From Paracoccus aerius (GTDB lineage Bacteria; Pseudomonadota; Alphaproteobacteria; Rhodobacterales; Rhodobacteraceae): a stretch of DNA of 64,000 nucleotides. The first letter of the stretch is position 1, and every line of letters begins with the position of its first letter. Below, one piece after another: positions 29,793 through 38,834 of this stretch. Location: the NCBI RefSeq assembly GCF_014656455.1, contig NZ_BNCL01000003.1, positions 291,988 through 355,987 on the forward strand, in the 5' to 3' direction. The translations under genes and the position numbers were made by a program. The notes under the pieces were generated by a model. The model searched no databases. It was not told where the DNA came from and was given only the letters and a program-made list of their open reading frames with translations.

Positions 29793-29821
29793 AAAACGCC
29801 GCCCGGTCGGGGCGGCGTTTT
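29793..29821. terminator. Bidirectional Rho-independent terminator (ecm / rpmE)
   Basis: A perfect 12-bp stem, AAAACGCCGCCC, loop GGTCG, GGGCGGCGTTTT. The A and T runs at the ends give a U tract on either strand, so it can stop both ecm and the ribosomal operon ending in rpmE. Confidence 0.92.
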
Positions 29822-29843
29822 GCAATTCCGTAGGGCAGGGCGA

Positions 29844-30065
29844 TCAGAAGCCCAGGCCCGCGTATTTCGACTTGAACTTCGACACGCGGCCGCCGGTGTC
29901 CATCAGCTTGGCCGAACCGCCGGTCCAGGCCGGGTGCACGGTGGGGTCGATGTCCAGCGTCATGGTCTGGCCTTCCGCACCCCAGGTCGAACGGGTCTGG
30001 TAGGTGGTGCCATCGGTCATCTTGATCTCGATGGCGTGGTAATCGGGATGGATTTCTTTTTTCAT
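29844..30065 (-). CDS. rpmE: 50S ribosomal protein L31
   Basis: 73 aa, starting [19 protein letters not shown] and ending [13 protein letters not shown]. There is no Cys at all, so this is a zinc-independent L31 form, as usual in alphaproteobacteria. It is last in the rpsP-rimM-trmD-rplS-rpmE group, 11 bases after rplS. Confidence 0.95.
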   Translation of the reverse strand: MKKEIHPDYHAIEIKMTDGTTYQTRSTWGAEGQTMTLDIDPTVHPAWTGGSAKLMDTGGRVSKFKSKYAGLGF

Positions 30066-30076
30066 CGGAAGGATCC

Positions 30077-30460
30077 TCAGGCTTTCGCGTCGGACAGCGG
30101 ACGGTAGTTGGTTTTCTCGACGATACGGGCCGACTTGCCGCGACGGTCGCGCAGGTAGTACAGCTTGGCGCGGCGAACCTTGCCGCGGCGCACGACCTCG
30201 ATCGAGTCGACATTGGTCGAATACAGCGGGAACACGCGTTCCACGCCTTCGCCGAAGCTGATCTTGCGCACGGTGAAGCTGGCGCTGATGGTGCTGCCGC
30301 CCTTGCGCGCGATGCAGACGCCTTCATACATCTGGACGCGCGAGCGCGTGCCTTCGGTCACCTTGTAGCCGACGCGCACGGTGTCGCCGGCCTTGAAATC
30401 CGGAATGGTCTTGCCGAGCTGTGCAATCTGCTCGGCTTCGAGTTCTGCAATCAGGTTCAT
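30077..30460 (-). CDS. rplS: 50S ribosomal protein L19
   Basis: 127 aa. [30 protein letters not shown] and [20 protein letters not shown] are the standard L19 motifs; L19 sits at the subunit interface. The ATG overlaps the trmD stop (ATGA at 30457-30460), so the two are coupled. Confidence 0.97.
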   Translation of the reverse strand: MNLIAELEAEQIAQLGKTIPDFKAGDTVRVGYKVTEGTRSRVQMYEGVCIARKGGSTISASFTVRKISFGEGVERVFPLYSTNVDSIEVVRRGKVRRAKLYYLRDRRGKSARIVEKTNYRPLSDAKA

Positions 30461-31329
30461 CGCCTGGGTTCCTTGTCATGCTCGCGGCGGTCCCGCGATT
30501 GGTCTGATGCGCCCGAGAGCTGTCGGTCCTTTGCCGGGTCCATACCGTCCTGGTATGCCCGCCACAGGTCGGGGCGGCGTTCCTTTGTCAGCCTTTCGGC
30601 TTCACTGGCCCTCCAACGATGAATGGCCGCGTGATTGCCGGACAGCAGAACTTCCGGTATCTCGCGGCCTTCCCACTGGGCGGGCTTCGTGAACTGGGGG
30701 GCTTCCAGAAGCCCCCTGTTGCCGATGGAAAAGGATTCCTCGGCCAGAGAGTCATGATTCCCCAGCACGCGCGGTATAAGGCGAACCGTCGCGTCGATCA
30801 AGACCTGAGCGGCGATCTCTCCTCCCGTCAGGACATAGTCGCCGATGCTGATTTCCTCAATGTCGTGGGCGTCCAGGACACGCTGGTCCACGCCCTCGAA
30901 CCGGCCGCAGATCAGGGTGACGCCGTTGCCCTGGGCCAGGTCGCGGGCGCGTCCTTGAGTCAGCGGCTTGCCGCGCGGGGACATGTAGATCACCGGGCGC
31001 GGAGGGCCCTGGCGCGCCTCGTGCAGGGCTGCGTCCATCACGTCGGCGCGGATCACCATGCCCGCGCCGCCGCCCGCGGGCGTGTCGTCGACATTGCGGT
31101 GGCGGCCCATGCCGAAGTCGCGCAAGGGAATGGTGCGCAGGTTCCACAGGCCTTGCGCCAGGGCCTTGCCGGTCAGCGACAGGCCCAGGATGCCGGGGAA
31201 GGCTTCGGGGAACAAGGTGACGATGCTGGCGGTCCAGGCGCCCTGCACCTGCGGTTCCGCCATCAGCTCGCGCGGGCGCAGGCTGGTGCTGATGGACAGG
31301 CGGCCATGGGACTTGGGCTTGTCGGTCAT
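30457..31329 (-). CDS. trmD: tRNA (guanine-N1)-methyltransferase
   Basis: 290 aa SPOUT methyltransferase forming m1G37 in t[59 protein letters not shown] and [13 protein letters not shown] are TrmD motifs. An N-terminal extension of about 30 residues precedes the core, and the C-terminus is a charged tail ([12 protein letters not shown]). The start at 31329 overlaps the rimM stop (ATGA); the longer frame to 31749 lies over rimM and is not real. Confidence 0.95.
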   Translation of the reverse strand: MTDKPKSHGRLSISTSLRPRELMAEPQVQGAWTASIVTLFPEAFPGILGLSLTGKALAQGLWNLRTIPLRDFGMGRHRNVDDTPAGGGAGMVIRADVMDAALHEARQGPPRPVIYMSPRGKPLTQGRARDLAQGNGVTLICGRFEGVDQRVLDAHDIEEISIGDYVLTGGEIAAQVLIDATVRLIPRVLGNHDSLAEESFSIGNRGLLEAPQFTKPAQWEGREIPEVLLSGNHAAIHRWRASEAERLTKERRPDLWRAYQDGMDPAKDRQLSGASDQSRDRREHDKEPRR

Positions 31330-31826
31330 TCGTCGGACGCGGGGGGATCGGCGACGATGCGTCTTGCGGTCAGGTCCACGGTCGGGACCACTGCGCGTGT
31401 AAACGGCAGCAGCAACACGTCCTTGCCGCCCACGACTTCCAGGATGTCGCCCGCGCCGTGGTCGAAGATCGCGCGCACCCGGCCCAGAACGGCGCCGCCG
31501 GTATCGACGACCTCCAGCCCGATCAGGTCGGCGTGGTAGAATTCGTCGTCGGGCAGCGAGGGCAAGGCATCGCGCGGTGCCCAGAGGGTCGTGCCGCGCA
31601 GCGCCTCGGCATCCTCGCGGGTGGCGACGCCCGACAGGCGCGCGCCAAGGCCGCCGGTCACGGGTCGGGTCAGCCGGACGGTGAAGCTGCGCTTGCCGTC
31701 TTCCGTCGTCAGGGGGGTGTATTTCGCAATGTCCGAAGGTTCGGTGCAAAAGCTTTTCAGCCGCACCTCGCCCTGGACCCCGAAGGCCCCGGCAATCGCG
31801 CCCACGCAGATGCGGTCTTGTGACAT
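31326..31826 (-). CDS. rimM: RimM, 16S rRNA processing / 30S maturation factor
   Basis: 166 aa. The N-terminal barrel begins [21 protein letters not shown], and the PRC-barrel domain (from about residue 95) has [16 protein letters not shown] and [15 protein letters not shown]. It binds S19 during 30S assembly. It lies 48 bases after rpsP and overlaps trmD by 4 bases. Confidence 0.95.
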   Translation of the reverse strand: MSQDRICVGAIAGAFGVQGEVRLKSFCTEPSDIAKYTPLTTEDGKRSFTVRLTRPVTGGLGARLSGVATREDAEALRGTTLWAPRDALPSLPDDEFYHADLIGLEVVDTGGAVLGRVRAIFDHGAGDILEVVGGKDVLLLPFTRAVVPTVDLTARRIVADPPASDE

Positions 31827-31874
31827 GCGGTCCCCTCGGACGAAAAGGGCGGGGTGTGCCCCCGCCCGATCAGA

Positions 31875-32231
31875 TCACTCGGCTTCGGCCGGAGCGGCGG
31901 CTTTCGCGGCCTTTTCGGCGGCGCGGGCCGTGGCTTTCTTGCCCGGCTCGCCCTTTTTCAGGTTGGCGCGGGTCGATTTCTCACGCACGCCAGCGGCTTC
32001 CAGGAAGCGTGCCACGCGGTCGGTCGGCTGGGCGCCGTGGTCCAGCCAGTGCTTGGCGCGGTCCAGGTCCAGCTTGATGCGGTCTTCGCTGTCTTTCGCC
32101 AGCAGCGGGTTGTAGGTGCCCAGCTTTTCCAGGAAGCGGCCGTCGCGCGGCATGCGCGAATCGGACACGACGATGGCGTAATGCGGGCGCTTCTTGCTGC
32201 CGCCACGGGCCAGACGGATTTTCGTTGCCAT
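31875..32231 (-). CDS. rpsP: 30S ribosomal protein S16
   Basis: 118 aa. The core [20 protein letters not shown] and [11 protein letters not shown] is standard. A C-terminal extension rich in Ala, Lys and Glu (from about residue 90) makes it longer than the usual 80-90 residues, as in other Rhodobacterales. It heads the rpsP-rimM-trmD-rplS-rpmE group and lies 43 bases after the chorismate mutase gene. Confidence 0.96.
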   Translation of the reverse strand: MATKIRLARGGSKKRPHYAIVVSDSRMPRDGRFLEKLGTYNPLLAKDSEDRIKLDLDRAKHWLDHGAQPTDRVARFLEAAGVREKSTRANLKKGEPGKKATARAAEKAAKAAAPAEAE

Positions 32232-32274
32232 TGGTTTTCTCCTTGTAATGGCGGGTTTGGCGGGGATCCCGCCG

Positions 32275-32580
32275 TCAGGATTGGAAGGTTTCGTGGTGCC
32301 GGATCACTTCGGCGATCACGAAGTTGAGGAATTTGCGCGCGAATTCCGGGTCGAGGTCGGCCTCGCGCGCGAGGCGTTCCAGCCGCTCGATCTGCTGCGC
32401 TTCCCGCGCTGGATCGGACGGCGGAAGATCGTGTTCGGCCTTGAGGCGGCCGACGGACTGGGTGTGCTTGAAGCGTTCGGCCAGCGTATAGACGATGATC
32501 GCGTCCAGCCGGTCGATGCTGGCGCGGTGGTCGCGCAAAAGGGCCGCGGCGCGGGCGGCGGGATCGGTGTGGTCGTCCAT
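32275..32580 (-). CDS. Chorismate mutase (AroQ type)
   Basis: 101 aa all-helical protein. [23 protein letters not shown], then [20 protein letters not shown] and [14 protein letters not shown], match the AroQ chorismate mutase fold, which makes prephenate for Phe/Tyr synthesis. The ATG at 32580 overlaps the ffh stop (TGATG); a GTG sits directly before it. A gene of this type between ffh and rpsP is common in Rhodobacteraceae. Confidence 0.9.
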   Translation of the reverse strand: MDDHTDPAARAAALLRDHRASIDRLDAIIVYTLAERFKHTQSVGRLKAEHDLPPSDPAREAQQIERLERLAREADLDPEFARKFLNFVIAEVIRHHETFQS

Positions 32581-34076
32581 CACTTCTTCCCGAACATGCC
32601 GGACAGACCGCCCGGCAAGCCTGCCTTGCCCAACTGACCGCCCAGGCCCTTGGGATCCTGCAGCATCTTCTGCGCCTCGGCCATTTTCGCCGGATCGAAG
32701 TTTTCCAGGTCGGGCAGGCCGCCGCCCTTGCCGGTCATGGCGCGCATGGCCTGCTTCAGCATCCCGCCCTTGCCCATCTTGCCCAGCTTCTTCATCGTGT
32801 CGGCCATCTGCTTCTGCATCTTCAGCAGCTTGTTGAGTTCCGACACCTCCATCCCCGCGCCGGCCGCGATCCGCTTCTTGCGGCTGGCCTGCAGCATGTC
32901 GGGATTGGCCCGTTCCTTCTTGGTCATCGAATTGATGAGCGCGATCTGCCGGGCGATGGCCTTGTCGTCCATGCCCGCGGCCTCGGCCTGCTTGGCCATC
33001 TTGGCCATGCCGGGCATCATGCCCATGATGGACTGCATCCCGCCCATCTTCTGCATCTGTTCAAGCTGACCTTTCAGGTCGTTCATGTTGAACAGACCCT
33101 TCTGGAAGCGCTTCATCATGCGCTCGGCCTGTTCGACCTCCAGCACCTGCTGGGCCTTTTCCACCAGGGCCACGATGTCGCCCATGCCGAGGATCCGGCC
33201 CGCGACGCGCTGCGCGTCAAAGGTTTCCAGGGCGTCCATCTTTTCGCCCAGGCCCACGAAGCGGATCGGCTTGCCGGTGATGGCACGCATCGAGAGCGCC
33301 GCACCGCCGCGCCCGTCGCCGTCCATCCGGGTCAGCACCACGCCTGATACGCCGACCTTCTGGTCGAATTCTGTCGCGACGTTCACGGCGTCCTGGCCGG
33401 TCAGGCCATCGACGACCAGCAGCGTTTCGCGAGGCTGGGCGATGTCGCGGACGGCCTGAACCTCGTCCATCAGCGTCTGGTCGATATGCAGGCGCCCTGC
33501 GGTGTCCAGCATCACCACGTCGTAGCCGCCAAGCGAGGCCTGCTGCTTGGCGCGGCTTGCGATCTGCGTGGCGGTCTGGCCCGGAACGATAGGCAGGGTA
33601 TCGACGCCGATCTGGCTGCCCAGGATCGCCAGCTGCTCCATCGCGGCGGGGCGGTTGGTGTCCAGGGACGCCATCAGCACGCGCTTCTTCTCGCGGTCCT
33701 TCAGGCGCAGGGCGAGCTTCGCGGTGGTGGTGGTCTTGCCCGAGCCCTGCAGGCCGACCATCAGGATCGGCGCAGGCGGGTTGTCGATGCGCAGCGCGTC
33801 GGGCGCGTCTTCGCCCTGCAAAACCTTGATCAGTTCGTCGTGGACGATCTTGACGACCTGCTGGCCCGGGGTGATCGACTTGGTGACGGCAGAGCCGGTG
33901 GCTTTCGACGTCACTGACTTGACGAAGTTGCGGGCCACCGGCAGCGAGACGTCAGCCTCCAGCAGGGCCACGCGGACCTCTCGCATGGCGGCGGTGACAT
34001 CGTCTTCCGTCAGCGCCCCCTGCTTGGTCAGCCGGTCGAAGACGCCGCCCAAACGGTCGGAAAGGTTCTCGAACAT
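32580..34076 (-). CDS. ffh: Signal recognition particle protein Ffh
   Basis: 498 aa GTPase that binds 4.5S RNA and signal sequences. It comprises an N domain, a G domain with GLQGSGKTTTTAKLA (about 104-118), DTNRPAA, DTAGRLH and TRMDGDGRGG, and a Met-rich M domain with MGMMPGM and SMTKKERANPDML. The start MFENLSDRLGG at 34076 has GGAGG upstream; a frame opening at 34172 adds 32 unmatched residues. The downstream genes overlap or follow closely. Its start region (34077-34259) is the likely promoter region. Confidence 0.97.
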   Translation of the reverse strand: MFENLSDRLGGVFDRLTKQGALTEDDVTAAMREVRVALLEADVSLPVARNFVKSVTSKATGSAVTKSITPGQQVVKIVHDELIKVLQGEDAPDALRIDNPPAPILMVGLQGSGKTTTTAKLALRLKDREKKRVLMASLDTNRPAAMEQLAILGSQIGVDTLPIVPGQTATQIASRAKQQASLGGYDVVMLDTAGRLHIDQTLMDEVQAVRDIAQPRETLLVVDGLTGQDAVNVATEFDQKVGVSGVVLTRMDGDGRGGAALSMRAITGKPIRFVGLGEKMDALETFDAQRVAGRILGMGDIVALVEKAQQVLEVEQAERMMKRFQKGLFNMNDLKGQLEQMQKMGGMQSIMGMMPGMAKMAKQAEAAGMDDKAIARQIALINSMTKKERANPDMLQASRKKRIAAGAGMEVSELNKLLKMQKQMADTMKKLGKMGKGGMLKQAMRAMTGKGGGLPDLENFDPAKMAEAQKMLQDPKGLGGQLGKAGLPGGLSGMFGKK

Positions 34077-34259
34077 CGCCGGGCCTCCTTCGGTCCAAAA
34101 CAGGTTTGCCCCCGTGGGCGCAACGCGCTGACGGAGGGCGATCCCCACGCAAGGAAGGGACCGGAAGGCCAATCCTTCCGGGAATCCGGGATCACATAGG
34201 GGGAACAGGCGCCAGAGTCAATCCAAGAGCAAGGATAAGCCGGCCCTCATTCAGGCCAG

Positions 34260-34670
34260 TCAACCGCGCCTGGTACTGATCGGCAAGGCCAACGTGATGC
34301 TGGGAATGTTCATGTCTGGGGTAAAGGCTGGGATGCCCTTTATCCGGCTGAAGTGACGAACAAGGGCAGCATCCATTGCGCGATTTCCGCTGGACTCCAT
34401 AACCTCCACCGTCATCACGCTTCCATCGCGTGCGATGGTGATCTCAAGCACAGTTGAATGAGGCCGGTTGCCGCCCGTAGTATGCAGCGCCGTGTCTGCA
34501 CGACTTAGCGCGCGACGGAAGTGTTGGAGCGTTTGATCTGACCATTCACGCGAGTTCCGCGGAACCGCCTCGCTGGGGCGCCCGAAGGACGACTGGGCAT
34601 GGGCAGGCATCGTTATGGGGCCGACCAAAACGAACAAAACTGCGAAGGCGGCTAGAAATCTTGAAAACAT
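34260..34670 (-). CDS. Secreted protein with TonB/TolA C-terminal-like domain
   Basis: 136 aa. A clear signal peptide (about residues 1-25, cleavage after PAHA) leads into a short linker and a domain like the TonB C-terminal domain (HSTVLEITIARDGSVMTVEV, MDAALVRHFSR). The gene lacks the membrane-anchored, proline-rich part of TonB and TolA, so it is an isolated periplasmic domain. Its codon use and base composition are less GC-rich than its neighbours. No ExbB/ExbD genes are near. Function unknown; possibly an acquired gene. Confidence 0.7.
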   Translation of the reverse strand: MFSRFLAAFAVLFVLVGPITMPAHAQSSFGRPSEAVPRNSREWSDQTLQHFRRALSRADTALHTTGGNRPHSTVLEITIARDGSVMTVEVMESSGNRAMDAALVRHFSRIKGIPAFTPDMNIPSITLALPISTRRG

Positions 34671-34744
34671 GCCAATATCCGTTTGGTGCTCGAAGCTTAC
34701 CGGATATCCATAACTGATCTGTAAATTGCCGCCACGCCTAAATC

Positions 34745-34784
34745 ATTAAAACACAAGGCAGGGCCAACACTGTGTCGACCCTGC
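34745..34784 (-). terminator. Rho-independent terminator after azoR
   Basis: On the minus strand GCAGGG-TCG-ACAC-A-GTGT-T-GGCCCTGC forms a hairpin followed by CTTGTGTTTTAATG. It lies just after the azoR stop. Confidence 0.75.
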
Positions 34785-34795
34785 ATTCTGATGGC

Positions 34796-35383
34796 TCAGG
34801 CAGCCAGCTTTTCCAGCGCCTCTTGCGCGCGGGCCAGGCCTGCCTCGCGGTCCATCGCCAGACGGTCGGCGGCCACGAAGTCTACGTCGGTGATGCCCAG
34901 GAAGCCCAGCATGAAGCGGATATAGCCCGAGGCGTGGTCAAACTCGGATCCGATGGGCGTGCCCGCCGCGCTATAGGCGATGATGGCGCGCTTGCCCTTC
35001 AGCAGGCCTTCGGGGCCTTCTGCGGTATAGCGGAAGGATTTGCCGGCGCGGGCGATCTGGTCCAGCCAGTTCTTCAACTGCGCGGACAGGTTGAAGTTAT
35101 AGACGGGCAGCCCGATCACCAGCACGTCGGCGGCCTGAACCTCGGCCAGATAGGCGTCCGAAATCGCGATCAGGCGCTGCTGATCGGGCGTCGGGCTTTC
35201 AGGGGCCATGCGCACGGCCTTGAACCAGGCGCTGTCGATGGTCGGAACGCCGTCGTTCAGGTCGCGATAGGTCACGGCGGCTTCGGGATTGGCAGCCGTC
35301 AGCTTGGCCACGATGTCAGCCGTCAGCTTGCGCGAGACCGACGCGTCGCCCGTGATGGCGCTGTCGAGATGCAGGATGTTCAT
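34796..35383 (-). CDS. azoR: FMN-dependent NADH-azoreductase
   Basis: 195 aa flavodoxin-like quinone/azo reductase. MNILHLDSAITGDASVSR (FMN phosphate loop), VIGLPVYNFNLSAQLKNWLD and YSAAGTPIGSEFDHASGYIR are AzoR signatures. It probably detoxifies quinones. It is divergent from a LysR-type regulator, a typical arrangement for control of this enzyme. Confidence 0.93.
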   Translation of the reverse strand: MNILHLDSAITGDASVSRKLTADIVAKLTAANPEAAVTYRDLNDGVPTIDSAWFKAVRMAPESPTPDQQRLIAISDAYLAEVQAADVLVIGLPVYNFNLSAQLKNWLDQIARAGKSFRYTAEGPEGLLKGKRAIIAYSAAGTPIGSEFDHASGYIRFMLGFLGITDVDFVAADRLAMDREAGLARAQEALEKLAA

Positions 35384-35476
35384 GGCGAGGTCCGTTCAGT
35401 TTCGGTGCGTTGATGCTGATTTAGGGCTAGGCGCAGCCGGACGAAATGGTGATAAACGCGCATCATCTGTGCGGGG

Positions 35477-36328
35477 ATGCACATGAGCTTTGACAGCTGG
35501 GACGACCTCCGCATCGCACTGGCCGTTGCGCGCACGGGAACGGTCAGCGCCGCGGCCCATGCGCTGGATGTCCACCACGCCACGGTGATCCGGCGCATCG
35601 ACGGGCTTGAACAGCAACTGGGCGTCAAGCTGTTTCAGCGCCACCCACGCGGCTATGCCCTGACGGAAGCCGGGCAGGTCATGCTGAAGGTCGCGGGCGA
35701 CGCTGACGAGCGCTTTGCCCAGCTTGCCGCGCAGATTGCCGGCAGCGGCGACCGGATAGAAGGCGAACTGGTGGTGACGTCACTGCCTGAACTGGCCGAT
35801 CTGGTGATGCCCCGGCTGATCCGGCTGATGCGGCAGCATCCTGGCCTGCGGATCAACTATGTCACCGATGTGCGCCTGTTCCGCCTGGACGCCGGAGAGG
35901 CGCATGTCGCGATCCGCGCGGGCAGCCAGCCGACCGAGCCTGACTACGTCGTCCGCCCGATGGGCGCCCTGCGCCACCCGATCTATGCCTCGCCCGAATA
36001 TCTTGCCGCGCATGGCGACGTGACGGATATCGGGGGCCACCCGCTGGCCCTGATGGGGCCGCAGTCGCGCAACGCGCCCTTGATGCGTTGGCTTCAGGAA
36101 AGGATCGACCCCGCGCAGGTTGTCCTGACCTCGGGCGACGAAACCGCGCGCGAGGCGGTGATCCGCGCGGGCCTGGCCATCGGCCCCTTGCCGCCGTCCC
36201 GCGCCGAAGGCCTGGTCGAGGTGATGGCCCTGCCCGAATGGGAGTCGCGGCTGTGGTTGGTCACCCATGTGGACCTGCACCGCAGCCCCAAGGTCCAGGC
36301 GGCGGTCGCGGCGCTGCGCGATGCGTGA
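35477..36328 (+). CDS. LysR-family transcriptional regulator
   Basis: 283 aa. The N-terminal winged helix-turn-helix is WDDLRIALAVARTGTVSAAA, HALDVHHATVIRRIDGLEQQ, LGVKLFQRHPRGYALTEAG. The rest is the inducer-binding domain. It lies divergent from azoR with about 90 bases between, so azoR is the likely target. The start could be the ATG at 35477 or the one at 35483. Confidence 0.92.
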   Translation: MHMSFDSWDDLRIALAVARTGTVSAAAHALDVHHATVIRRIDGLEQQLGVKLFQRHPRGYALTEAGQVMLKVAGDADERFAQLAAQIAGSGDRIEGELVVTSLPELADLVMPRLIRLMRQHPGLRINYVTDVRLFRLDAGEAHVAIRAGSQPTEPDYVVRPMGALRHPIYASPEYLAAHGDVTDIGGHPLALMGPQSRNAPLMRWLQERIDPAQVVLTSGDETAREAVIRAGLAIGPLPPSRAEGLVEVMALPEWESRLWLVTHVDLHRSPKVQAAVAALRDA

Positions 36329-36383
36329 CCCCCTTCACAGTCTGCAAGCCGCAGGCCAAGCTGCCGCGCAGGAGGAACCCGTC

Positions 36384-36953
36384 ATGACCCATCCCATCAG
36401 CCGCTTCCCGGTGCCCGAGCTTTCGACACTGCCCCAGGACATGCAGGATGCCATCGCCAGGGTCGCCGAGAAGTCGGGCTTCGTGCCCAATGTCTTCCTG
36501 GCCCTGGCGCACCGCCCCGACGAATTCCGCGCCTTCTTCGCCTATCACCAGGCGCTGATGGACAAGGATATCGGCCTGTCCAAGGCCGAGCGCGAGATGA
36601 TCGTGGTTGCGGTCAGCGGCATCAACAACTGCCAGTATTGCGTTGTCGCCCACGGCGCGATCCTGCGCATCCGCGCCAAGAACCCGCTGATCGCCGACCA
36701 GGTGGCGATCAACTGGCGCAAGGCAGATCTGACAGATCGTCAGCGCGCGATGCTGGCCTATGCCGAAAAGGTCACGGTCGCGGCCCACCAGATCGGGGAT
36801 GCCGACCACCAGGCGCTGCGCGAGGCGGGCTTTGACGCGGACGAAATCTGGGACATCGGCACCATTGCGGCCTTTTTCGGCATGTCGAACCGGATGGCCA
36901 ACGCGGGCGAATTCCGCGCCAACGACGAGTTCTACATGCTGGGCCGGACGTGA
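36384..36953 (+). CDS. Carboxymuconolactone decarboxylase family / peroxidase-related protein
   Basis: 189 aa. The NNCQYCVVAHGAI motif (CxxC with a following His, about residue 88) is the AhpD-like active site of the CMD superfamily, and the full length fits the uncharacterised peroxidase-related branch. GGAGGAA precedes the ATG at 36384; codons further upstream overlap the LysR end and are not needed. It may have thiol-dependent peroxidase activity. The next gene starts with GTG over its stop. Confidence 0.87.
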   Translation: MTHPISRFPVPELSTLPQDMQDAIARVAEKSGFVPNVFLALAHRPDEFRAFFAYHQALMDKDIGLSKAEREMIVVAVSGINNCQYCVVAHGAILRIRAKNPLIADQVAINWRKADLTDRQRAMLAYAEKVTVAAHQIGDADHQALREAGFDADEIWDIGTIAAFFGMSNRMANAGEFRANDEFYMLGRT

Positions 36954-37870
36954 ACCGCACCGACGCCCTGCGCGGCCATGCGGCCATGCTTCTGTTTTCG
37001 GCCCTTGTCGCGGGATCGTTCTCGCTGGGTGTCCGGGCCGCGAACTTGATCGACCCGGCGGCGATCACGGTTGCACGCTTCATCATCGCGGCGGGCGTGC
37101 TGGCCGGGATCGCGTTCCTGATGCCCGGGCGGGGCAGGCCGCGCGCGCTGGTCGAGGCGCCCTGGCGATACCTTCTGCTGGGCGGCGCCTTCGCCGGATA
37201 TTTCGTGCTGATGTTCGAGGGGCTGAAGACCGCCCCCGCCGTCGCGGCAAGCGCCGTCTTCACCCTGACGCCGATCATGGCCGCGGGCTTTGGCTGGCTG
37301 CTGCTGCGCCAGCGGATGACGGGGCATCTGGCGCTTGCCCTGGCTCTGGGCGGGGCGGGGGCGCTGTGGGTGATCTTCCGCGGCGATCCGGCGGCGCTGA
37401 TGCGGATGGAGATCGGGCGCGGCGAGGCCATCTATTTCATCGGCTGCGCGTTGCACGCCCTTTATGCGGCCCTGGTCCGCAAGCTGAGCCGGAACGAGGG
37501 GCCGCTGATCTCCAGCCTGGGGACGCTGGTGGCGGGCGGGCTGCTGACGGCTGCCTGGGGCTGGGGCGCGCTGACCTCGACCGCCTGGGGTCAGCTTCCG
37601 GCGATCGTCTGGATCACGATCTTCTATGTCGCGATCTTCGCCAGTGCCTTTTCGACCCTGCTGGTCCAATACGCGGCGATGCGGCTGCCTGCCGCCAAGG
37701 TGATGGCCTATACCTATCTGACGCCGATCTGGGTGATCCTGTCCGAGGCGGTCCTGGGCCAAGGGCTGCCCGGCCCCGTCCTGCTGCCGGGTATCCTGGC
37801 GACCCTGGCCGCCCTGGCGCTGCTGCTGAAAACGGACGAACCGGCAACGGGGCCGGTGCGGGCCAACTGA
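36950..37870 (+). CDS. DMT superfamily transporter (EamA family)
   Basis: 306 aa with ten hydrophobic helices in two EamA repeats, e.g. AAMLLFSALVAGSFSLGVRA and ISSLGTLVAGGLLTAAWGW. APAVAASAVFTLTPIMAAGF is typical of the first repeat. Substrate unknown. The start is GTG, overlapping the previous stop (GTGA at 36950-36953). Confidence 0.9.
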   Translation: MNRTDALRGHAAMLLFSALVAGSFSLGVRAANLIDPAAITVARFIIAAGVLAGIAFLMPGRGRPRALVEAPWRYLLLGGAFAGYFVLMFEGLKTAPAVAASAVFTLTPIMAAGFGWLLLRQRMTGHLALALALGGAGALWVIFRGDPAALMRMEIGRGEAIYFIGCALHALYAALVRKLSRNEGPLISSLGTLVAGGLLTAAWGWGALTSTAWGQLPAIVWITIFYVAIFASAFSTLLVQYAAMRLPAAKVMAYTYLTPIWVILSEAVLGQGLPGPVLLPGILATLAALALLLKTDEPATGPVRAN

Positions 37871-37981
37871 CCCGCGTCCTTCGCGCATCACCCGCGCCCC
37901 GATCGCTGGGGCGCCGCTTTCTTTCGTCCCACGGCCCCGCTAGGGTCCGCCCCGGATGAAGGGACGGCAAGGGGCGGCTTC

Positions 37982-38752
37982 GTGGCGCATATCATCGTCG
38001 TTGGCAACGAAAAGGGCGGGTCGGGCAAGTCCACCACCTCGATGCATGTGGCGACGGCGCTTGTCCGCATGGGCCACCGCGTCGGCGGCCTGGACCTGGA
38101 CGTGCGCCAGCGCAGCTTTGGCCGCTACCTGGAAAACCGCGCCCATTTCGCCGCGCGAGAGGGGCTGGACCTGCCTATGCCCGTGATCGGCACGATGGGC
38201 GAGGGCGGCGACCCGCTGACGCCCGCCCTGACCGAACTGGAAAAGACCTGCAACTTCATCCTGCTGGACTGCCCCGGTTCCCATACCAAGCTTAGCCAGA
38301 TGGCCCATACGCTGGCCGACACGCTGATCACGCCGATGAACGACAGCTTCGTGGATTTCGACCTGCTGGCGCGGCTGTCGCCGGAAGGCAAGATCCTCGG
38401 CCCGTCGATCTATGCCGAGATGGTCTGGTCCGCCCGGCAGATGCGCGGGCAGGCCGGGGCGGGGCCCATCGACTGGCTGGTGCTGCGCAACCGACTGGGC
38501 ACGCAGCAGATGCACAACAAGCGCAAGGTCGGTGGCGCATTGCAGGCGCTGTCCAAACGCATTGGCTTTCGCGTGGCGCCCGGCTTTTCAGAACGCGTCA
38601 TCTTCCGCGAGCTTTTCCCGCGCGGGCTGACGCTGCTGGACCTCAAGGACATCGGCACCGAACAGTTGTCGATGTCCAACATCGCCGCGCGGCAGGAACT
38701 GCGCGACCTGATCGCGGAACTGAACCTGCCGGGTGTCGAGGTCAATTTCTAG
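37982..38752 (+). CDS. mipZ: MipZ, division plane positioning ATPase
   Basis: 256 aa ParA-family ATPase. The deviant Walker A is GNEKGGSGKSTT (residues 8-19); DLDVRQRSFGRYLENR and DCPGSH follow. Together these are the MipZ type rather than a plasmid or chromosomal ParA, and there is no parB beside it. In Caulobacter and Rhodobacter MipZ forms a bipolar gradient that blocks FtsZ away from mid-cell. The start is a GTG. The dcw cluster lies 14 kb away in this window. Confidence 0.92.
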   Translation: MAHIIVVGNEKGGSGKSTTSMHVATALVRMGHRVGGLDLDVRQRSFGRYLENRAHFAAREGLDLPMPVIGTMGEGGDPLTPALTELEKTCNFILLDCPGSHTKLSQMAHTLADTLITPMNDSFVDFDLLARLSPEGKILGPSIYAEMVWSARQMRGQAGAGPIDWLVLRNRLGTQQMHNKRKVGGALQALSKRIGFRVAPGFSERVIFRELFPRGLTLLDLKDIGTEQLSMSNIAARQELRDLIAELNLPGVEVNF

Positions 38753-38834
38753 GCACGTGCCATCGCGACGCGTTGTTGCAGGCAGGCGCCGTGATTATCT
38801 TTGCGCACAAGCCATCGCAGTTTTGGGCGGATCC

